From an uncultured Ruminococcus sp. (GTDB taxonomy: Bacteria; Bacillota; Clostridia; Lachnospirales; Lachnospiraceae): a DNA stretch of 64,000 nucleotides. The notes below the pieces were generated by a model. It did not search any database. It was given only the letters and a program-made list of their open reading frames with translations, and had not been told where the DNA came from. Position 1 is the stretch's first letter. Every line of letters begins with the position of its first letter. The stretch lies in the NCBI GenBank assembly GCA_904418845.1, contig CAJFQC010000007.1, positions 1-64,000 on the forward strand. The letters are read 5' to 3'. The position numbers and the translations under genes were made by a program. Shown in pieces: positions 9,402 through 17,910 of this stretch.

Positions 9402-9437
9402 AACAGGCGGAGGACATATATCCTTCGCCTGTTTTTT
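9402..9437 (+). terminator. Rho-independent terminator after leuA-AraC
   Basis: AACAGGCGGAGGA pairs with TCCTTCGCCTGTT (one G-U pair) around CATATA, followed by a T6 tail. Confidence 0.85.
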
Positions 9438-9505
9438 CGGCCTTTGACAATAAAAAACGGAAAGGTTTATATGTGAAAAAAATGTCAATTCTCCCCATTT
9501 TTGAA

Positions 9506-9534
9506 TTGAAATTTCCATTATGTTGATATATACT
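9506..9534 (+). promoter_or_regulatory. Sigma-A promoter of the decarboxylase/transcarboxylase operon
   Basis: TTGAAA at 9506-9511, 17-bp spacer, TATACT at 9529-9534, about 60 bases before the carboxyltransferase start. Confidence 0.75.
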
Positions 9535-9593
9535 AAAATAGGCAGAAATTTTGGTTCTATTTAAACAAATTTATCAATATGGAGGGCTAGGAT

Positions 9594-11033
9594 ATGAGCT
9601 ACAATGCAACAGAAAACTCAGCAAGCAGACGAATTGCCATATTGCTTGATGAGGGCAGTTTTGTTGAGATCGGCGGTGCTGTTACTGCCAGAAGTACGGA
9701 TTTCAACCTGCAGGAAAAAGAAACTCCGTCTGACGGTGTTATCACCGGATACGGAGTGATCGACGGCAATCTTGTCTATGTATACAGCCAGGATGCGTCT
9801 GTTCTCAATGGGGCGATCGGAGAGATGCATGCGAAGAAGATCGCGAACATCTATGACATGGCGATGAAGATGGGCGCGCCGGTGATCGGACTGATCGACT
9901 GCGCAGGATTAAGACTTCAGGAAGCCACAGACGCACTGGAGGCGTTCGGAAGCCTGTACTACAAACAGAGTATGGCTTCAGGAGTGGTTCCGCAGATCGC
10001 GGCGGTCTTCGGTATGTGCGGCGGAGGACTTGCAGTAGTTCCCGGCCTGGCCGACTTTACATTTATGGAGGAGAAAGAAGGAAGGCTTTTCGTGAATTCT
10101 CCGAATGCTCTGGAGGGCAATGAGATCTCCAAATGCGACACTTCAAGCGCGCGGTATCAGAGCTCGACGGCAGGACTTGTAGACGGCATCGGCACAGAAG
10201 CTGATATCCTTGGACAGATCCGTTCTCTCGTATGTATGATCCCTGCCAACTATGAGGATGATCTTTCTTATGAGGAATGCACAGATGATCTGAACCGTGT
10301 ATGCGCAGATATCGCGAATGCGGCGGCAGATACATCCATTGTTCTTTCTCAGATCGCGGATGATCAGATTTTCTTTGAGATAAAGAAAGACTATGCAAAA
10401 GAGATGGTGACAGGATTTATCCGTCTCAATGGCATGACAGTGGGGACTGTGGCGAACCGCACAAAAGTCTACGGCGCGGACGGCGCAGAGGAAGCGGCTT
10501 ATGACTGCGCGCTCACAGTAGACGGATGTAAAAAAGCAATTGATTTTGTGAATTTCTGCGACGCTTTCTCCATTCCGGTGCTCACACTGACAAACGTGGC
10601 CGGATTCGCGGCTACAGTTGAGTCGGAGAAAAACATGGCAAGAGCAGTCGCAAGGATGACTTATACATTTGCAAATGCCACAGTTCCGAAAGTGAATGTG
10701 ATCGTAGGCAAGGCTTACGGAAGCGCATACATCGCGATGAACAGCAAGTCCATCGGTGCGGATATGGTTTACGCGTGGCCTGAAGCAGAGATTGGCATGA
10801 TGGAAGCAGACCTTGCGGCAAAGATTATGTATGCGGACAAGGACGCTGATACTCTGAGAGAAAAAGCGGCAGAGTACAAAGAACTGCAGTCAAGCCCGAT
10901 GTCAGCGGCCAGAAGAGGATATGTGGATACCATTATCCAACCTGCTGACACAAGAAAATATGTGATCGGCGCTTTTGAGATGCTGTTCACAAAGAGAGAG
11001 GATCGGCCGGACAAGAAACACGGCACGGTTTAG
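9594..11033 (+). CDS. mmdA: Acyl-CoA carboxyltransferase subunit (MmdA / transcarboxylase 12S type)
   Basis: A 479-residue crotonase-fold carboxyltransferase. The N-half has a glycine-rich FGMCGGGLAVVPGLADF acyl-CoA pocket and the C-half a VNVIVGKAYGSAYIAMNSK carboxybiotin-side motif. The family moves CO2 between biotin and methylmalonyl-CoA/propionyl-CoA or related acyl-CoAs. It is slightly short for the family (usually 510-530). It heads an operon with gamma, biotin-carrier, beta and OadA-type subunits. The acyl-CoA substrate is not provable from sequence; methylmalonyl-CoA is the most likely. GGAGGG precedes the ATG. Confidence 0.85.
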   Translation: MSYNATENSASRRIAILLDEGSFVEIGGAVTARSTDFNLQEKETPSDGVITGYGVIDGNLVYVYSQDASVLNGAIGEMHAKKIANIYDMAMKMGAPVIGLIDCAGLRLQEATDALEAFGSLYYKQSMASGVVPQIAAVFGMCGGGLAVVPGLADFTFMEEKEGRLFVNSPNALEGNEISKCDTSSARYQSSTAGLVDGIGTEADILGQIRSLVCMIPANYEDDLSYEECTDDLNRVCADIANAAADTSIVLSQIADDQIFFEIKKDYAKEMVTGFIRLNGMTVGTVANRTKVYGADGAEEAAYDCALTVDGCKKAIDFVNFCDAFSIPVLTLTNVAGFAATVESEKNMARAVARMTYTFANATVPKVNVIVGKAYGSAYIAMNSKSIGADMVYAWPEAEIGMMEADLAAKIMYADKDADTLREKAAEYKELQSSPMSAARRGYVDTIIQPADTRKYVIGAFEMLFTKREDRPDKKHGTV

Positions 11034-11047
11034 TGAGGTGAGGCGAA

Positions 11048-11818
11048 GTGAAGAAAAAAATCAGTTTAATAGGACTTGCCTTCATCCTTGTTCTTGGTTT
11101 TACAGGGTGCAGCAAGTCCGACACGACAGAATATGATCAGGCGGCGATGGAACAGTACGCGGATTTTATTGTCCAGAACTTCAGCGCGATGTCTGAAACT
11201 GACTTTGAGAACTTTCCAGGTATGTCTGAGTTGGAGTTAGATCTGACTCTGCTCAATGCCGGCGTTCCGATTTCGGGAGAAAATTTCCTGACAATGATCG
11301 ACGCATGGAATGCGGGAGTAGACGAGTGCGGTGCGTTTGTCAGTATCGGGGAATACACGATGGAGACGTCAAATGACGGAGCGACGCTCAGCGCGGAAGC
11401 GGATTTTGAAGAAAAAGACGGCACGATCGAATTTGCTTTTGATGAAGGCATGAATATGGAGAGTATCACGATATCCGCTCATTATACAACGGGAGAGATC
11501 CTTGAGAAAGCGGCACTGAATACGATTCTCGGTATGGGAACCGTGTTTGTGGTACTGATCTTTATTTGCTTTATCATCTCGCTGTTTAAGCTGATTCCTG
11601 TTATTGAGAAGAAATTTAAGAAGAGTCCCAAGGCAGAAACAGCCGCAGCGTCTGCGCCCGCAGCACCGGTTCCGGCATCTGCCGCAGCAGTTGACGGGTC
11701 AGATGACGGCGAGCTTGCGGCAGTGATCGCAGCGGCGGTCGCAGCGGCAGAGGGCACGTCTGCAGATGGATTTATCGTACGTTCGATCAAGAGAAGAAAA
11801 TCAAATAAATGGAATTGA
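11048..11818 (+). CDS. Lipoprotein-type gamma subunit (OadG-like) of sodium-pumping decarboxylase
   Basis: GTG start at 11048 after GAGGTGAGG. Residues 1-21 form a lipoprotein signal with lipobox LGFTGC (Cys21). An extracytoplasmic domain of about 130 residues follows; it resembles small folded domains attached to clostridial lipoproteins. One membrane helix (159-183, GMGTVFVVLIFICFIISLFKL) matches OadG. It is followed by an Ala/Pro linker and the OadG-like tail LAAVIAAAVAAAEG...FIVRSIKRR. OadG normally has about 85-100 residues and no outer domain, so this is an enlarged form. It would anchor the carboxyltransferase and biotin carrier to the membrane beta subunit. Confidence 0.75.
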   Translation: MKKKISLIGLAFILVLGFTGCSKSDTTEYDQAAMEQYADFIVQNFSAMSETDFENFPGMSELELDLTLLNAGVPISGENFLTMIDAWNAGVDECGAFVSIGEYTMETSNDGATLSAEADFEEKDGTIEFAFDEGMNMESITISAHYTTGEILEKAALNTILGMGTVFVVLIFICFIISLFKLIPVIEKKFKKSPKAETAAASAPAAPVPASAAAVDGSDDGELAAVIAAAVAAAEGTSADGFIVRSIKRRKSNKWN

Positions 11819-11834
11819 TTAGGAGGATCATGAA

Positions 11835-12209
11835 ATGAAAAATTATACGATTACAGTAAACGGAAATGTGTATGATGTGACAGTAGAGGAGAAAGGAGCG
11901 GGCGCGGCGCCTGCGGCAGCGCCGAAAGCGACTCCGGCGGCAGCACCCAAAGCGGCTCCGGCACCGGCAGCAGCTCCGAAGGCTGCAGGCTCAGGCAAGA
12001 TCCAGGTGAAGGCAGGCGCGGCAGGAAAAGTATTCCAGATTCCGACCACCGTTGGACAGAGCGTTCAGCCGGGGGATGCGGTTGTCATCATCGAGGCCAT
12101 GAAGATGGAGATCCCGGTTGTGGCTCCTGAGGCAGGAACGATCGCCAGCATTGACGTGGCAGTAGGCGACGCTGTAGAGGCAGGAGCAGTGCTTGCCACA
12201 TTAAACTAG
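11835..12209 (+). CDS. Biotin carboxyl carrier protein
   Basis: A 124-residue carrier. The N-terminal 20 residues form a short beta segment, residues about 22-52 are an Ala/Pro/Lys hinge, and residues 55-124 are a biotinyl domain with EAMKMEI, where Lys90 takes biotin. It shuttles carboxyl groups between carboxyltransferase active sites and the beta-subunit pump. AGGAGG precedes the ATG. As the only biotin carrier in the operon it is presumably shared by both carboxyltransferases. Confidence 0.95.
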   Translation: MKNYTITVNGNVYDVTVEEKGAGAAPAAAPKATPAAAPKAAPAPAAAPKAAGSGKIQVKAGAAGKVFQIPTTVGQSVQPGDAVVIIEAMKMEIPVVAPEAGTIASIDVAVGDAVEAGAVLATLN

Positions 12210-12233
12210 TTACCAACCTAGGAGGTCTTACAA

Positions 12234-13385
12234 ATGGAATATATTTCAACAACATTGGGGAACCTCGTAGAACAGACCGCTTTCATGAACCTTACATGGG
12301 GAAACCTGATCATGATCGGTGTTGCCTGCGTATTCCTCTATCTGGCGATAAGACACGGCTTTGAGCCGCTTTTGCTCGTCCCCATTGCCTTCGGTATGCT
12401 TCTTGTCAATATCTATCCGGATATCATGATCCATCCTGAAGACGCATCCAACGGGACAGGCGGGCTTTTGTATTATTTCTATTTACTTGACGAATGGTCT
12501 ATCCTTCCGTCGCTGATCTTTCTCGGTGTCGGCGCGATGACAGACTTCGGGCCGCTGATCGCTAATCCGAAGAGCTTCCTTCTCGGAGCGGCGGCACAGT
12601 TTGGTATCTTTGCCGCTTATTTAGGCGCGATGGGAATGGGATTCTCAGACAAGGCTGCCGCGGCGATCTCTATCATCGGCGGAGCTGACGGCCCGACATC
12701 TATCTTCCTGGCCGGTAAGCTTCAGCAGACAGCGATCTTAGGTCCGATCGCGGTGGCGGCGTACTCGTATATGTCGCTCGTGCCGATTATCCAGCCGCCG
12801 ATCATGAAACTGCTCACGACAGAGAAAGAGCGTAAGATCAAGATGGAGCAGCTTCGTCCGGTGTCCAAGCTGGAGAGGATTCTCTTCCCGATCATTGTCA
12901 CAATCGTTGTCTGCGTGATTCTTCCGACGACAGCTCCGCTTGTCGGTATGCTCATGCTCGGAAATCTGTTCAAAGAGTCCGGCGTGGTAAGACAGCTTAC
13001 AGATACAGCATCTAACGCCCTGATGTATATCGTAGTTATTCTGCTTGGGACATCCGTAGGCGCTACGACAAGCGCAGAGGCGTTCCTGAATATGGATACA
13101 ATAAAGATTGTTATCCTCGGACTGATCGCATTTGCGTTCGGTACAGCCGCAGGCGTTCTCTTTGGAAAGCTTATGTGCTGGGCGACAAAGGGCAAGGTAA
13201 ATCCATTGATCGGTTCCGCAGGCGTATCCGCCGTGCCTATGGCGGCACGCGTATCCCAGAAGGTGGGAGCAGAGGCAGATCCAACCAACTTCCTGCTCAT
13301 GCATGCCATGGGCCCGAATGTGGCGGGAGTTATCGGTACGGCAGTAGTAGCGGGAACATTTATGGCTATCTTTGGTGTTAAGTAA
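12234..13385 (+). CDS. oadB: Sodium-transporting decarboxylase beta subunit (OadB/MmdB/GcdB)
   Basis: A 383-residue polytopic membrane protein with around nine to eleven hydrophobic segments. It contains the family signature IGGADGPTSIFLAGKL, the NPLIGSAGVSAVPMAARVSQ segment and the closing HAMGPNVAGVIGTA. The subunit decarboxylates carboxybiotin and pumps Na+ outward. The preceding ribosome site is AGGAGG. OadB, MmdB and GcdB cannot be told apart by sequence alone; the neighbours argue for a methylmalonyl-CoA and/or oxaloacetate system. Confidence 0.93.
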   Translation: MEYISTTLGNLVEQTAFMNLTWGNLIMIGVACVFLYLAIRHGFEPLLLVPIAFGMLLVNIYPDIMIHPEDASNGTGGLLYYFYLLDEWSILPSLIFLGVGAMTDFGPLIANPKSFLLGAAAQFGIFAAYLGAMGMGFSDKAAAAISIIGGADGPTSIFLAGKLQQTAILGPIAVAAYSYMSLVPIIQPPIMKLLTTEKERKIKMEQLRPVSKLERILFPIIVTIVVCVILPTTAPLVGMLMLGNLFKESGVVRQLTDTASNALMYIVVILLGTSVGATTSAEAFLNMDTIKIVILGLIAFAFGTAAGVLFGKLMCWATKGKVNPLIGSAGVSAVPMAARVSQKVGAEADPTNFLLMHAMGPNVAGVIGTAVVAGTFMAIFGVK

Positions 13386-13403
13386 TAAATGGAGGACAGA
13401 TAA

Positions 13404-14819
13404 ATGGCAGAAATTGAAAAAAAACCAGTTAAAATAGTTGAGACCATCCTGCGTGACGCGCATCAGTCCCTGATCGCCACCAGAATGACGACAGACCAGA
13501 TGATGCCGGTTGTTGAGAAGATGGACAAAGTCGGATATCACGCGGTAGAGTGCTGGGGCGGAGCTACATTCGACGCGTCCCTGCGCTTCCTCAAGGAAGA
13601 TCCGTGGGAGAGACTGAGAAAATTCCGCGACGGCTTTAAGAACACAAAGTTACAGATGCTTTTCCGCGGACAGAACATCCTCGGATACCGCCCGTATGCT
13701 GACGATGTGGTAGAGTATTTTGTGCAGAAATCCGTTGCAAACGGAATCGATATCATCCGTATCTTTGACTGTCTGAACGACATCCGTAACCTGCAGACAG
13801 CAGTTACGGCGGCAAACAAGGAGAAGGCTCACGCACAGGTCGCAATGTCCTACACGCTGGGCGATGCGTACACCATGGAGTATTGGGTAGATCTGGCGAA
13901 GAGAATTGAGGACATGGGCGCCAACTCCATCTGTGTAAAGGACATGGCAGGACTTCTCTGCCCGTACCAGGCCACAGAGCTTGTGACAGCATTAAAAGAA
14001 GCAGTGAATATCCCGATTGAAATGCATACACACTATACATCTGGCGTGGCTTCCATGACGTATATGAAATCTGTCGAGGCGGGCGCTGATATCATTGATA
14101 CGGCGATATCACCGTTTGCGCTGGGAACCTCCCAGCCGGCGACAGAGGTTATGGTAGAAACATTCAAGGGAACACCGTATGATACAGGACTGGATCAGGG
14201 AATCCTCTCAGAGATTGCGGATTATTTCCGTCCGATCCGTGACGAAGCTCTTGAGAGCGGCCTGCTAAATCCGAAGAACTTAGGCGTGAATATCAAGACG
14301 CTTCTGTATCAGGTTCCGGGAGGTATGCTCTCCAATCTGACATCTCAGCTCAAAGAGCAGGGCGCGGAAGATAAATTTTACGATGTGCTTGAGGAGGTTC
14401 CTCGCGTGCGTAAAGATCTCGGCGAGCCGCCGCTCGTTACACCGTCCTCACAGATCGTGGGAACACAGGCAGTATTCAACGTACTGATGGGTGAACGTTA
14501 CAAGATGGCAACAAAGGAGACAAAGGATATCCTTGCCGGGAGATACGGCGCGACTGTAAAACCGGTGAACGCAGATCTTCAGAAGAAGATTCTTGGAGAG
14601 GATGCGGATATTATCACTTGCCGTCCCGCTGACCTGATCCCCAATGAGCTCGATACACTCCGCAAAGAGTGCGAGCAGTGGATGCAGCAGGATGAAGATG
14701 TGCTGACATACGCGCTCTTCCCACAGGTAGCAGTGGATTTCTTCAAGTACAGGCAGGCACAGCAGACAAAAGTCGATGCAACAGTGGCTGACACAGAGAA
14801 CGGGGCCTATCCGGTATAA
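13404..14819 (+). CDS. oadA: Oxaloacetate decarboxylase alpha / transcarboxylase 5S-type carboxyltransferase
   Basis: A 471-residue TIM-barrel carboxyltransferase plus conserved PYC/OadA domain. Motifs include TILRDAHQSL near the N-terminus (metal and substrate Asp/Gln), SICVKDMAGLL with the carbamylatable Lys, and MHTHYTSG with the metal-binding His pair. It lacks the C-terminal biotinyl domain of classical OadA, so it must use the carrier encoded at 11835-12209. That makes it equivalent in layout to the 5S subunit of propionibacterial transcarboxylase. It acts on oxaloacetate/pyruvate. It is the last gene of the operon, before a strong terminator. Confidence 0.9.
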   Translation: MAEIEKKPVKIVETILRDAHQSLIATRMTTDQMMPVVEKMDKVGYHAVECWGGATFDASLRFLKEDPWERLRKFRDGFKNTKLQMLFRGQNILGYRPYADDVVEYFVQKSVANGIDIIRIFDCLNDIRNLQTAVTAANKEKAHAQVAMSYTLGDAYTMEYWVDLAKRIEDMGANSICVKDMAGLLCPYQATELVTALKEAVNIPIEMHTHYTSGVASMTYMKSVEAGADIIDTAISPFALGTSQPATEVMVETFKGTPYDTGLDQGILSEIADYFRPIRDEALESGLLNPKNLGVNIKTLLYQVPGGMLSNLTSQLKEQGAEDKFYDVLEEVPRVRKDLGEPPLVTPSSQIVGTQAVFNVLMGERYKMATKETKDILAGRYGATVKPVNADLQKKILGEDADIITCRPADLIPNELDTLRKECEQWMQQDEDVLTYALFPQVAVDFFKYRQAQQTKVDATVADTENGAYPV

Positions 14820-14839
14820 ATAGCTTTTGACAGTGCTTG

Positions 14840-14875
14840 AAAGAGTGCGGAGGTTTGTCTCCGCACTCTTTTTTC
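14840..14875 (+). terminator. Rho-independent terminator after the oad operon
   Basis: AAAGAGTGCGGAG pairs perfectly with CTCCGCACTCTTT around GTTTGT, followed by a T run. Confidence 0.92.
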
Positions 14876-14884
14876 TAAATTAAT

Positions 14885-14894
14885 CAAACGTTTG
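14885..14894. promoter_or_regulatory. LacI/CcpA-type operator candidate (CAAACGTTTG)
   Basis: A perfect 10-bp palindrome with the central CG typical of LacI-family sites. It lies about 48 bases before the -10 hexamer of the ECF/kinase operon. The same AAACGTTT core occurs at 17834-17841 in the lacI-pfk intergenic region. A catabolite-repression (cre) site is an equally valid reading. Confidence 0.45.
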
Positions 14895-14938
14895 CGGAAA
14901 AAATATCTGTTTTGTTGTGGATTTTGCACACTAAGATA

Positions 14939-14947
14939 TGGTATAAT
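14939..14947 (+). promoter_or_regulatory. Extended -10 promoter of the ECF/kinase operon
   Basis: TGGTATAAT (TATAAT at 14942-14947) forms an extended -10 element about 45 bases before the ATG; no convincing -35 hexamer is present. That is common for activator-dependent or extended -10 promoters. Confidence 0.6.
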
Positions 14948-14992
14948 CAGGCTGTCAAAATAAAATGGAACATAGAAAAGGAGACGGGAAAA

Positions 14993-15544
14993 ATGATCAC
15001 AAGAACAAAAGAAAATGTGCAGAGTAGAATAATTCAAAAAACTGTGCTGTGTGTACTTTTTATTGCGGCGGGTCTGTTCCTTCCCATGGGATTTCACAGA
15101 CTTGGACTCGGAACAGCGTTTCTGCCCATGCATATACCGGTATTCATAGGAGCGATGGTCTGCGGACCGTGGTTTGGTGTGATCGGAGCGCTTTGTATAG
15201 TTACATTGTCCTGTGTACTTACCGGAATGCCTCCGGTTTTTCCGGTAGGCGTGTGTATGATGGTTGAACTTGCGGTTTATGCAGGGGTAAGCGCGGGGAT
15301 CATGGAGCACAAAAGATACAGCATTCCTTCTTTATATATGGCTTTAGTGGCGGGAATCGCGGCAGGGCGCATTGCCAATGGTCTTGCTAATGTGGCTGCG
15401 GCAGCATTTAGCGGAGGGCATTACAGCTTTTCTTCATTCTGGGAAGGAACGATTGCGGCTACATTACCTGGAACTATTCTTTTACTCTGTGTTGTGCCGG
15501 GTATTGTTTACATGATCGAACGAGTTTTGAAATTTCATGATTGA
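14993..15544 (+). CDS. ECF transporter substrate-binding (S) component
   Basis: A 183-residue hydrophobic protein with about five to six membrane segments. LPMGFHRLGLG, FLPMHIPVFIGAMVCGPWFGVIGAL and LTGMPPVFPVG follow the pattern of ECF S components (vitamin and small-molecule importers that share an EcfAAT energising module). ATG 14993 is chosen for its AAAAGGAG site; the frame extends upstream but only into the promoter. No ATPase or T component is nearby, so it likely uses a shared module encoded elsewhere. The 8-bp overlap with a kinase gene suggests the imported compound is trapped by phosphorylation. The substrate is unknown. Confidence 0.8.
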   Translation: MITRTKENVQSRIIQKTVLCVLFIAAGLFLPMGFHRLGLGTAFLPMHIPVFIGAMVCGPWFGVIGALCIVTLSCVLTGMPPVFPVGVCMMVELAVYAGVSAGIMEHKRYSIPSLYMALVAGIAAGRIANGLANVAAAAFSGGHYSFSSFWEGTIAATLPGTILLLCVVPGIVYMIERVLKFHD

Positions 15545-16607
15545 GAAGTATATTCTGGAACATATAGAAAGATATCCTGAAATGGAGCTCTCCGATATTA
15601 TAAAACTTATCTATCAGAGCGAGTTTGGCGGAGGGCATATGATAAAGAATCCTAAGGCGAGTTTAGAGCGGCTGATCAAGGAATGCCGGGAGGCAGATAC
15701 GGATATTTCTGAAGAATATCCTCTCTATTGGGAAAAAATAGGCGGCCATATGGGAAGACTGTTCCTTAAAGGGATAGAGCGTCATCTTGAATTGAGTACA
15801 GTGAATCAGCTTTTTATAAACACTGCGCAGAAAGTTACTTCCAGTGTGCCTGCCTTTGAGGAAAAATTAAGTGAGCTTCGGCAGATGTGTCAAAACGGGA
15901 TGATTCCTTTTGAGTCCGAACTGTTAGATGAATGGATTCGGGTATACCGGGAAAAAGGATATCCGTTGTTCAGACATTCAGAATTGTTCAGGCGGCGTTA
16001 CCATCCCTCCTACAGGGTTATAAGCGAGGATTATCTTACATATATTGAGCTTTTTTCTGTTATAGACAGAAGATTTAAGTGTGAGGAAAATCTCATTATT
16101 TCTATAGACGGGCGGTGCGGCAGTGGAAAAAGCTGGCTTGCCCGTCTTCTGGCGGGCGTCTATCCGTGCAGTATAGTTCATATGGATGATTTTTTTCTTC
16201 GCCCTGAGCAAAGGACGGAGGAAAGGCTAAAGGAAGTCGGAGGAAATGTGGATCGGGAGAGGTTTCTTGAAGAGGTGGCCCGGCCGCTCACAAATAAAAA
16301 GAAAAGTTTCGAATATCAGCGCTATGACTGTGTCAGAAAGAAGCTTGCAGAGGGTGTGAAGATCCAGAGGAAAAAGCTTTTGATCGTAGAAGGTACATAT
16401 AGCTGTCATCCATCGTTTTCAGGTTTGTATGACCTGAAGATATTTTTAAATATAGAGAGCGGGGCACAGCGGGAGCGGATACTAAAGAGAAATGGCGCTT
16501 ATATGCTTCAGCGGTTTATTAGTGAATGGATACCTAAGGAAGAGGAGTACTTTCAAATGTTCAGGATAAAGGAGTCCTGCGATATGGTTTTTGAAGAGAC
16601 AACATAA
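15537..16607 (+). CDS. Two-domain P-loop kinase (uridine kinase-like C-terminal domain)
   Basis: A 356-residue cytosolic protein. Residues 185-340 resemble uridine/phosphoribulokinase-type kinases: Walker A GRCGSGKS (192-199), the HMDDFF motif after strand 2, and a lid region near AQRERILKRNG. Residues 1-180 are a mainly helical domain that I do not recognise (FGGGHMIKNP and IGGHMGRLFLKG look conserved). It overlaps the ECF S component gene by 8 bp. A nucleoside or vitamin precursor is a reasonable substrate class, but no residue identifies it. A hairpin terminator follows. Confidence 0.7.
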   Translation: MIEKYILEHIERYPEMELSDIIKLIYQSEFGGGHMIKNPKASLERLIKECREADTDISEEYPLYWEKIGGHMGRLFLKGIERHLELSTVNQLFINTAQKVTSSVPAFEEKLSELRQMCQNGMIPFESELLDEWIRVYREKGYPLFRHSELFRRRYHPSYRVISEDYLTYIELFSVIDRRFKCEENLIISIDGRCGSGKSWLARLLAGVYPCSIVHMDDFFLRPEQRTEERLKEVGGNVDRERFLEEVARPLTNKKKSFEYQRYDCVRKKLAEGVKIQRKKLLIVEGTYSCHPSFSGLYDLKIFLNIESGAQRERILKRNGAYMLQRFISEWIPKEEEYFQMFRIKESCDMVFEETT

Positions 16608-16611
16608 ACAT

Positions 16612-16653
16612 AAAAAAGAACTGGTCTTCTATTTAAGGAAGTCAGTTCTTTTT
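16612..16653. terminator. Bidirectional terminator between kinase and lacI
   Basis: AAAAAAGAACTG at the left pairs with CAGTTCTTTTT at the right, with an inner GTCTTC/GGAAG-type stem. A and T runs flank both sides, so it can serve the two convergent genes. Confidence 0.75.
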
Positions 16654-16697
16654 CTAACCATAAAAGCCGGTTTTAAACTTTGTCATTATCCTGTTTG

Positions 16698-17726
16698 TTA
16701 CGGCCGTCTTCTTGGCTCGGCGCAGCTTTCCCGCATTGCCAGTGAGAAGGGGAGAGAAATCTTCATTGGAATACGGTGTCCGCTTTCAATGCGGTCTATG
16801 AGTATCTTCGCGGCGGTCTGCCCCATCTCTGAGATCGGTATGTGGATTGTACTGAGCATAGGCGTGAGATATGGGGATACATCAATATCATCAATACTGA
16901 TAAGTGAGACATCTTTCGGGATCCTGAGATTTTTTTCCTGGAGAGCCCGCATCACTCCTATGGCAGTCATATCGTTTGATGCAAATACTGCTGTAAAATC
17001 AGAGGTTTTCTCTAAGAGCCTGGCAGCGCCGTTATATCCGCCCTCGGTAGTCATCGCGGCGTTGATGATAAACTCTTTACGGAGTGGAAAGTGATGGGCG
17101 CAAAGTGTGGCACAGTATCCTTCGTATCGGTTTTCGTTTTTGGTCTCCCCTATGTAGGCAATATTCGTATGTCCCATATCGATTAGTTTTTCGATGGCCG
17201 ATACAGCAGCCTGATAGCCGTCGCATATGACTTGGTCGTATTTGGCGTTGAGCATATTAAGGCCGCTGTAAACAACGTTGTTGAAATATTTCTTTAAAAA
17301 ACTGAGCATCTGCCGGTCGCATCGTCCAAGCACTGCCGCTCCGTCAACCGGTGTATCTGTGATGAGACGGAAGGTAGAGGGGTTGTTAATGTCAAGGAAG
17401 GTTATGATATGCTTCACAATGTAGTTGTGCTTGAAAGCCTCCTGCTCAACGCCTCTTGCCAGCGCTGAGAAAAACAGATCTTTCATGGGTTCCTCACTGC
17501 GTGCGAAAATACAGGCAATGGATCGGGTAGTCCTGTGGCTTGCGGAGTTATTTCCTGCTTTCAAGTCGCGCGCGGCAGTGTTTGGAGAATACCCGGTCCT
17601 GCGGACGATCTCCCAGATTTTATCTTGTACCTCTTTGCTGGCGGCAGAAGCTCCTTTCTGATTGATCACTCTTGAAACGGTTGATATAGAAACACCGGCT
17701 TCTTTTGCAATATCTTTTAGTGTCAT
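16698..17726 (-). CDS. LacI-family transcriptional regulator
   Basis: A 342-residue repressor-type protein. Residues 1-50 are the LacI helix-turn-helix (TLKDIAKEAGVSISTVSRVIN, hinge near 50-60), and residues about 66-335 a periplasmic-binding-protein-like sensor with VICDGYQAAV and VFASNDMTAIGVMRAL segments. It has GAGGAGG before its ATG. It is divergent from the phosphofructokinase operon and convergent with the ECF/kinase operon. Matching AAACGTTT sites lie upstream of both, so it may control both. The effector is probably a sugar or sugar phosphate, unproven. Confidence 0.9.
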   Translation of the reverse strand: MTLKDIAKEAGVSISTVSRVINQKGASAASKEVQDKIWEIVRRTGYSPNTAARDLKAGNNSASHRTTRSIACIFARSEEPMKDLFFSALARGVEQEAFKHNYIVKHIITFLDINNPSTFRLITDTPVDGAAVLGRCDRQMLSFLKKYFNNVVYSGLNMLNAKYDQVICDGYQAAVSAIEKLIDMGHTNIAYIGETKNENRYEGYCATLCAHHFPLRKEFIINAAMTTEGGYNGAARLLEKTSDFTAVFASNDMTAIGVMRALQEKNLRIPKDVSLISIDDIDVSPYLTPMLSTIHIPISEMGQTAAKILIDRIESGHRIPMKISLPFSLAMRESCAEPRRRP

Positions 17727-17833
17727 GACATCCTCCTCTTTTGTTCTTGTGATGTTCTTTTTCTAAGATTTCCGTAATATAGCTGTTTTTATTATAAAGT
17801 GAATGATATAAAATTGCCAGCAGTTATTGCTGA

Positions 17834-17841
17834 AAACGTTT
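17834..17841. promoter_or_regulatory. LacI/CcpA-type operator candidate (AAACGTTT)
   Basis: The 14-mer TGAAAACGTTTGTG at 17831-17844 agrees with the LacI/cre consensus TGnAAnCGnTTnCA except at its last two bases. It sits between the divergent lacI and phosphofructokinase genes, about 70 bases before the latter. Confidence 0.5.
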
Positions 17842-17910
17842 GTGTAAATTGTGAAGTCCTTTTATCTGCTTCTGTGTTATGATAAAAAAAATACAAAAAA
17901 GGAGGTGCAG

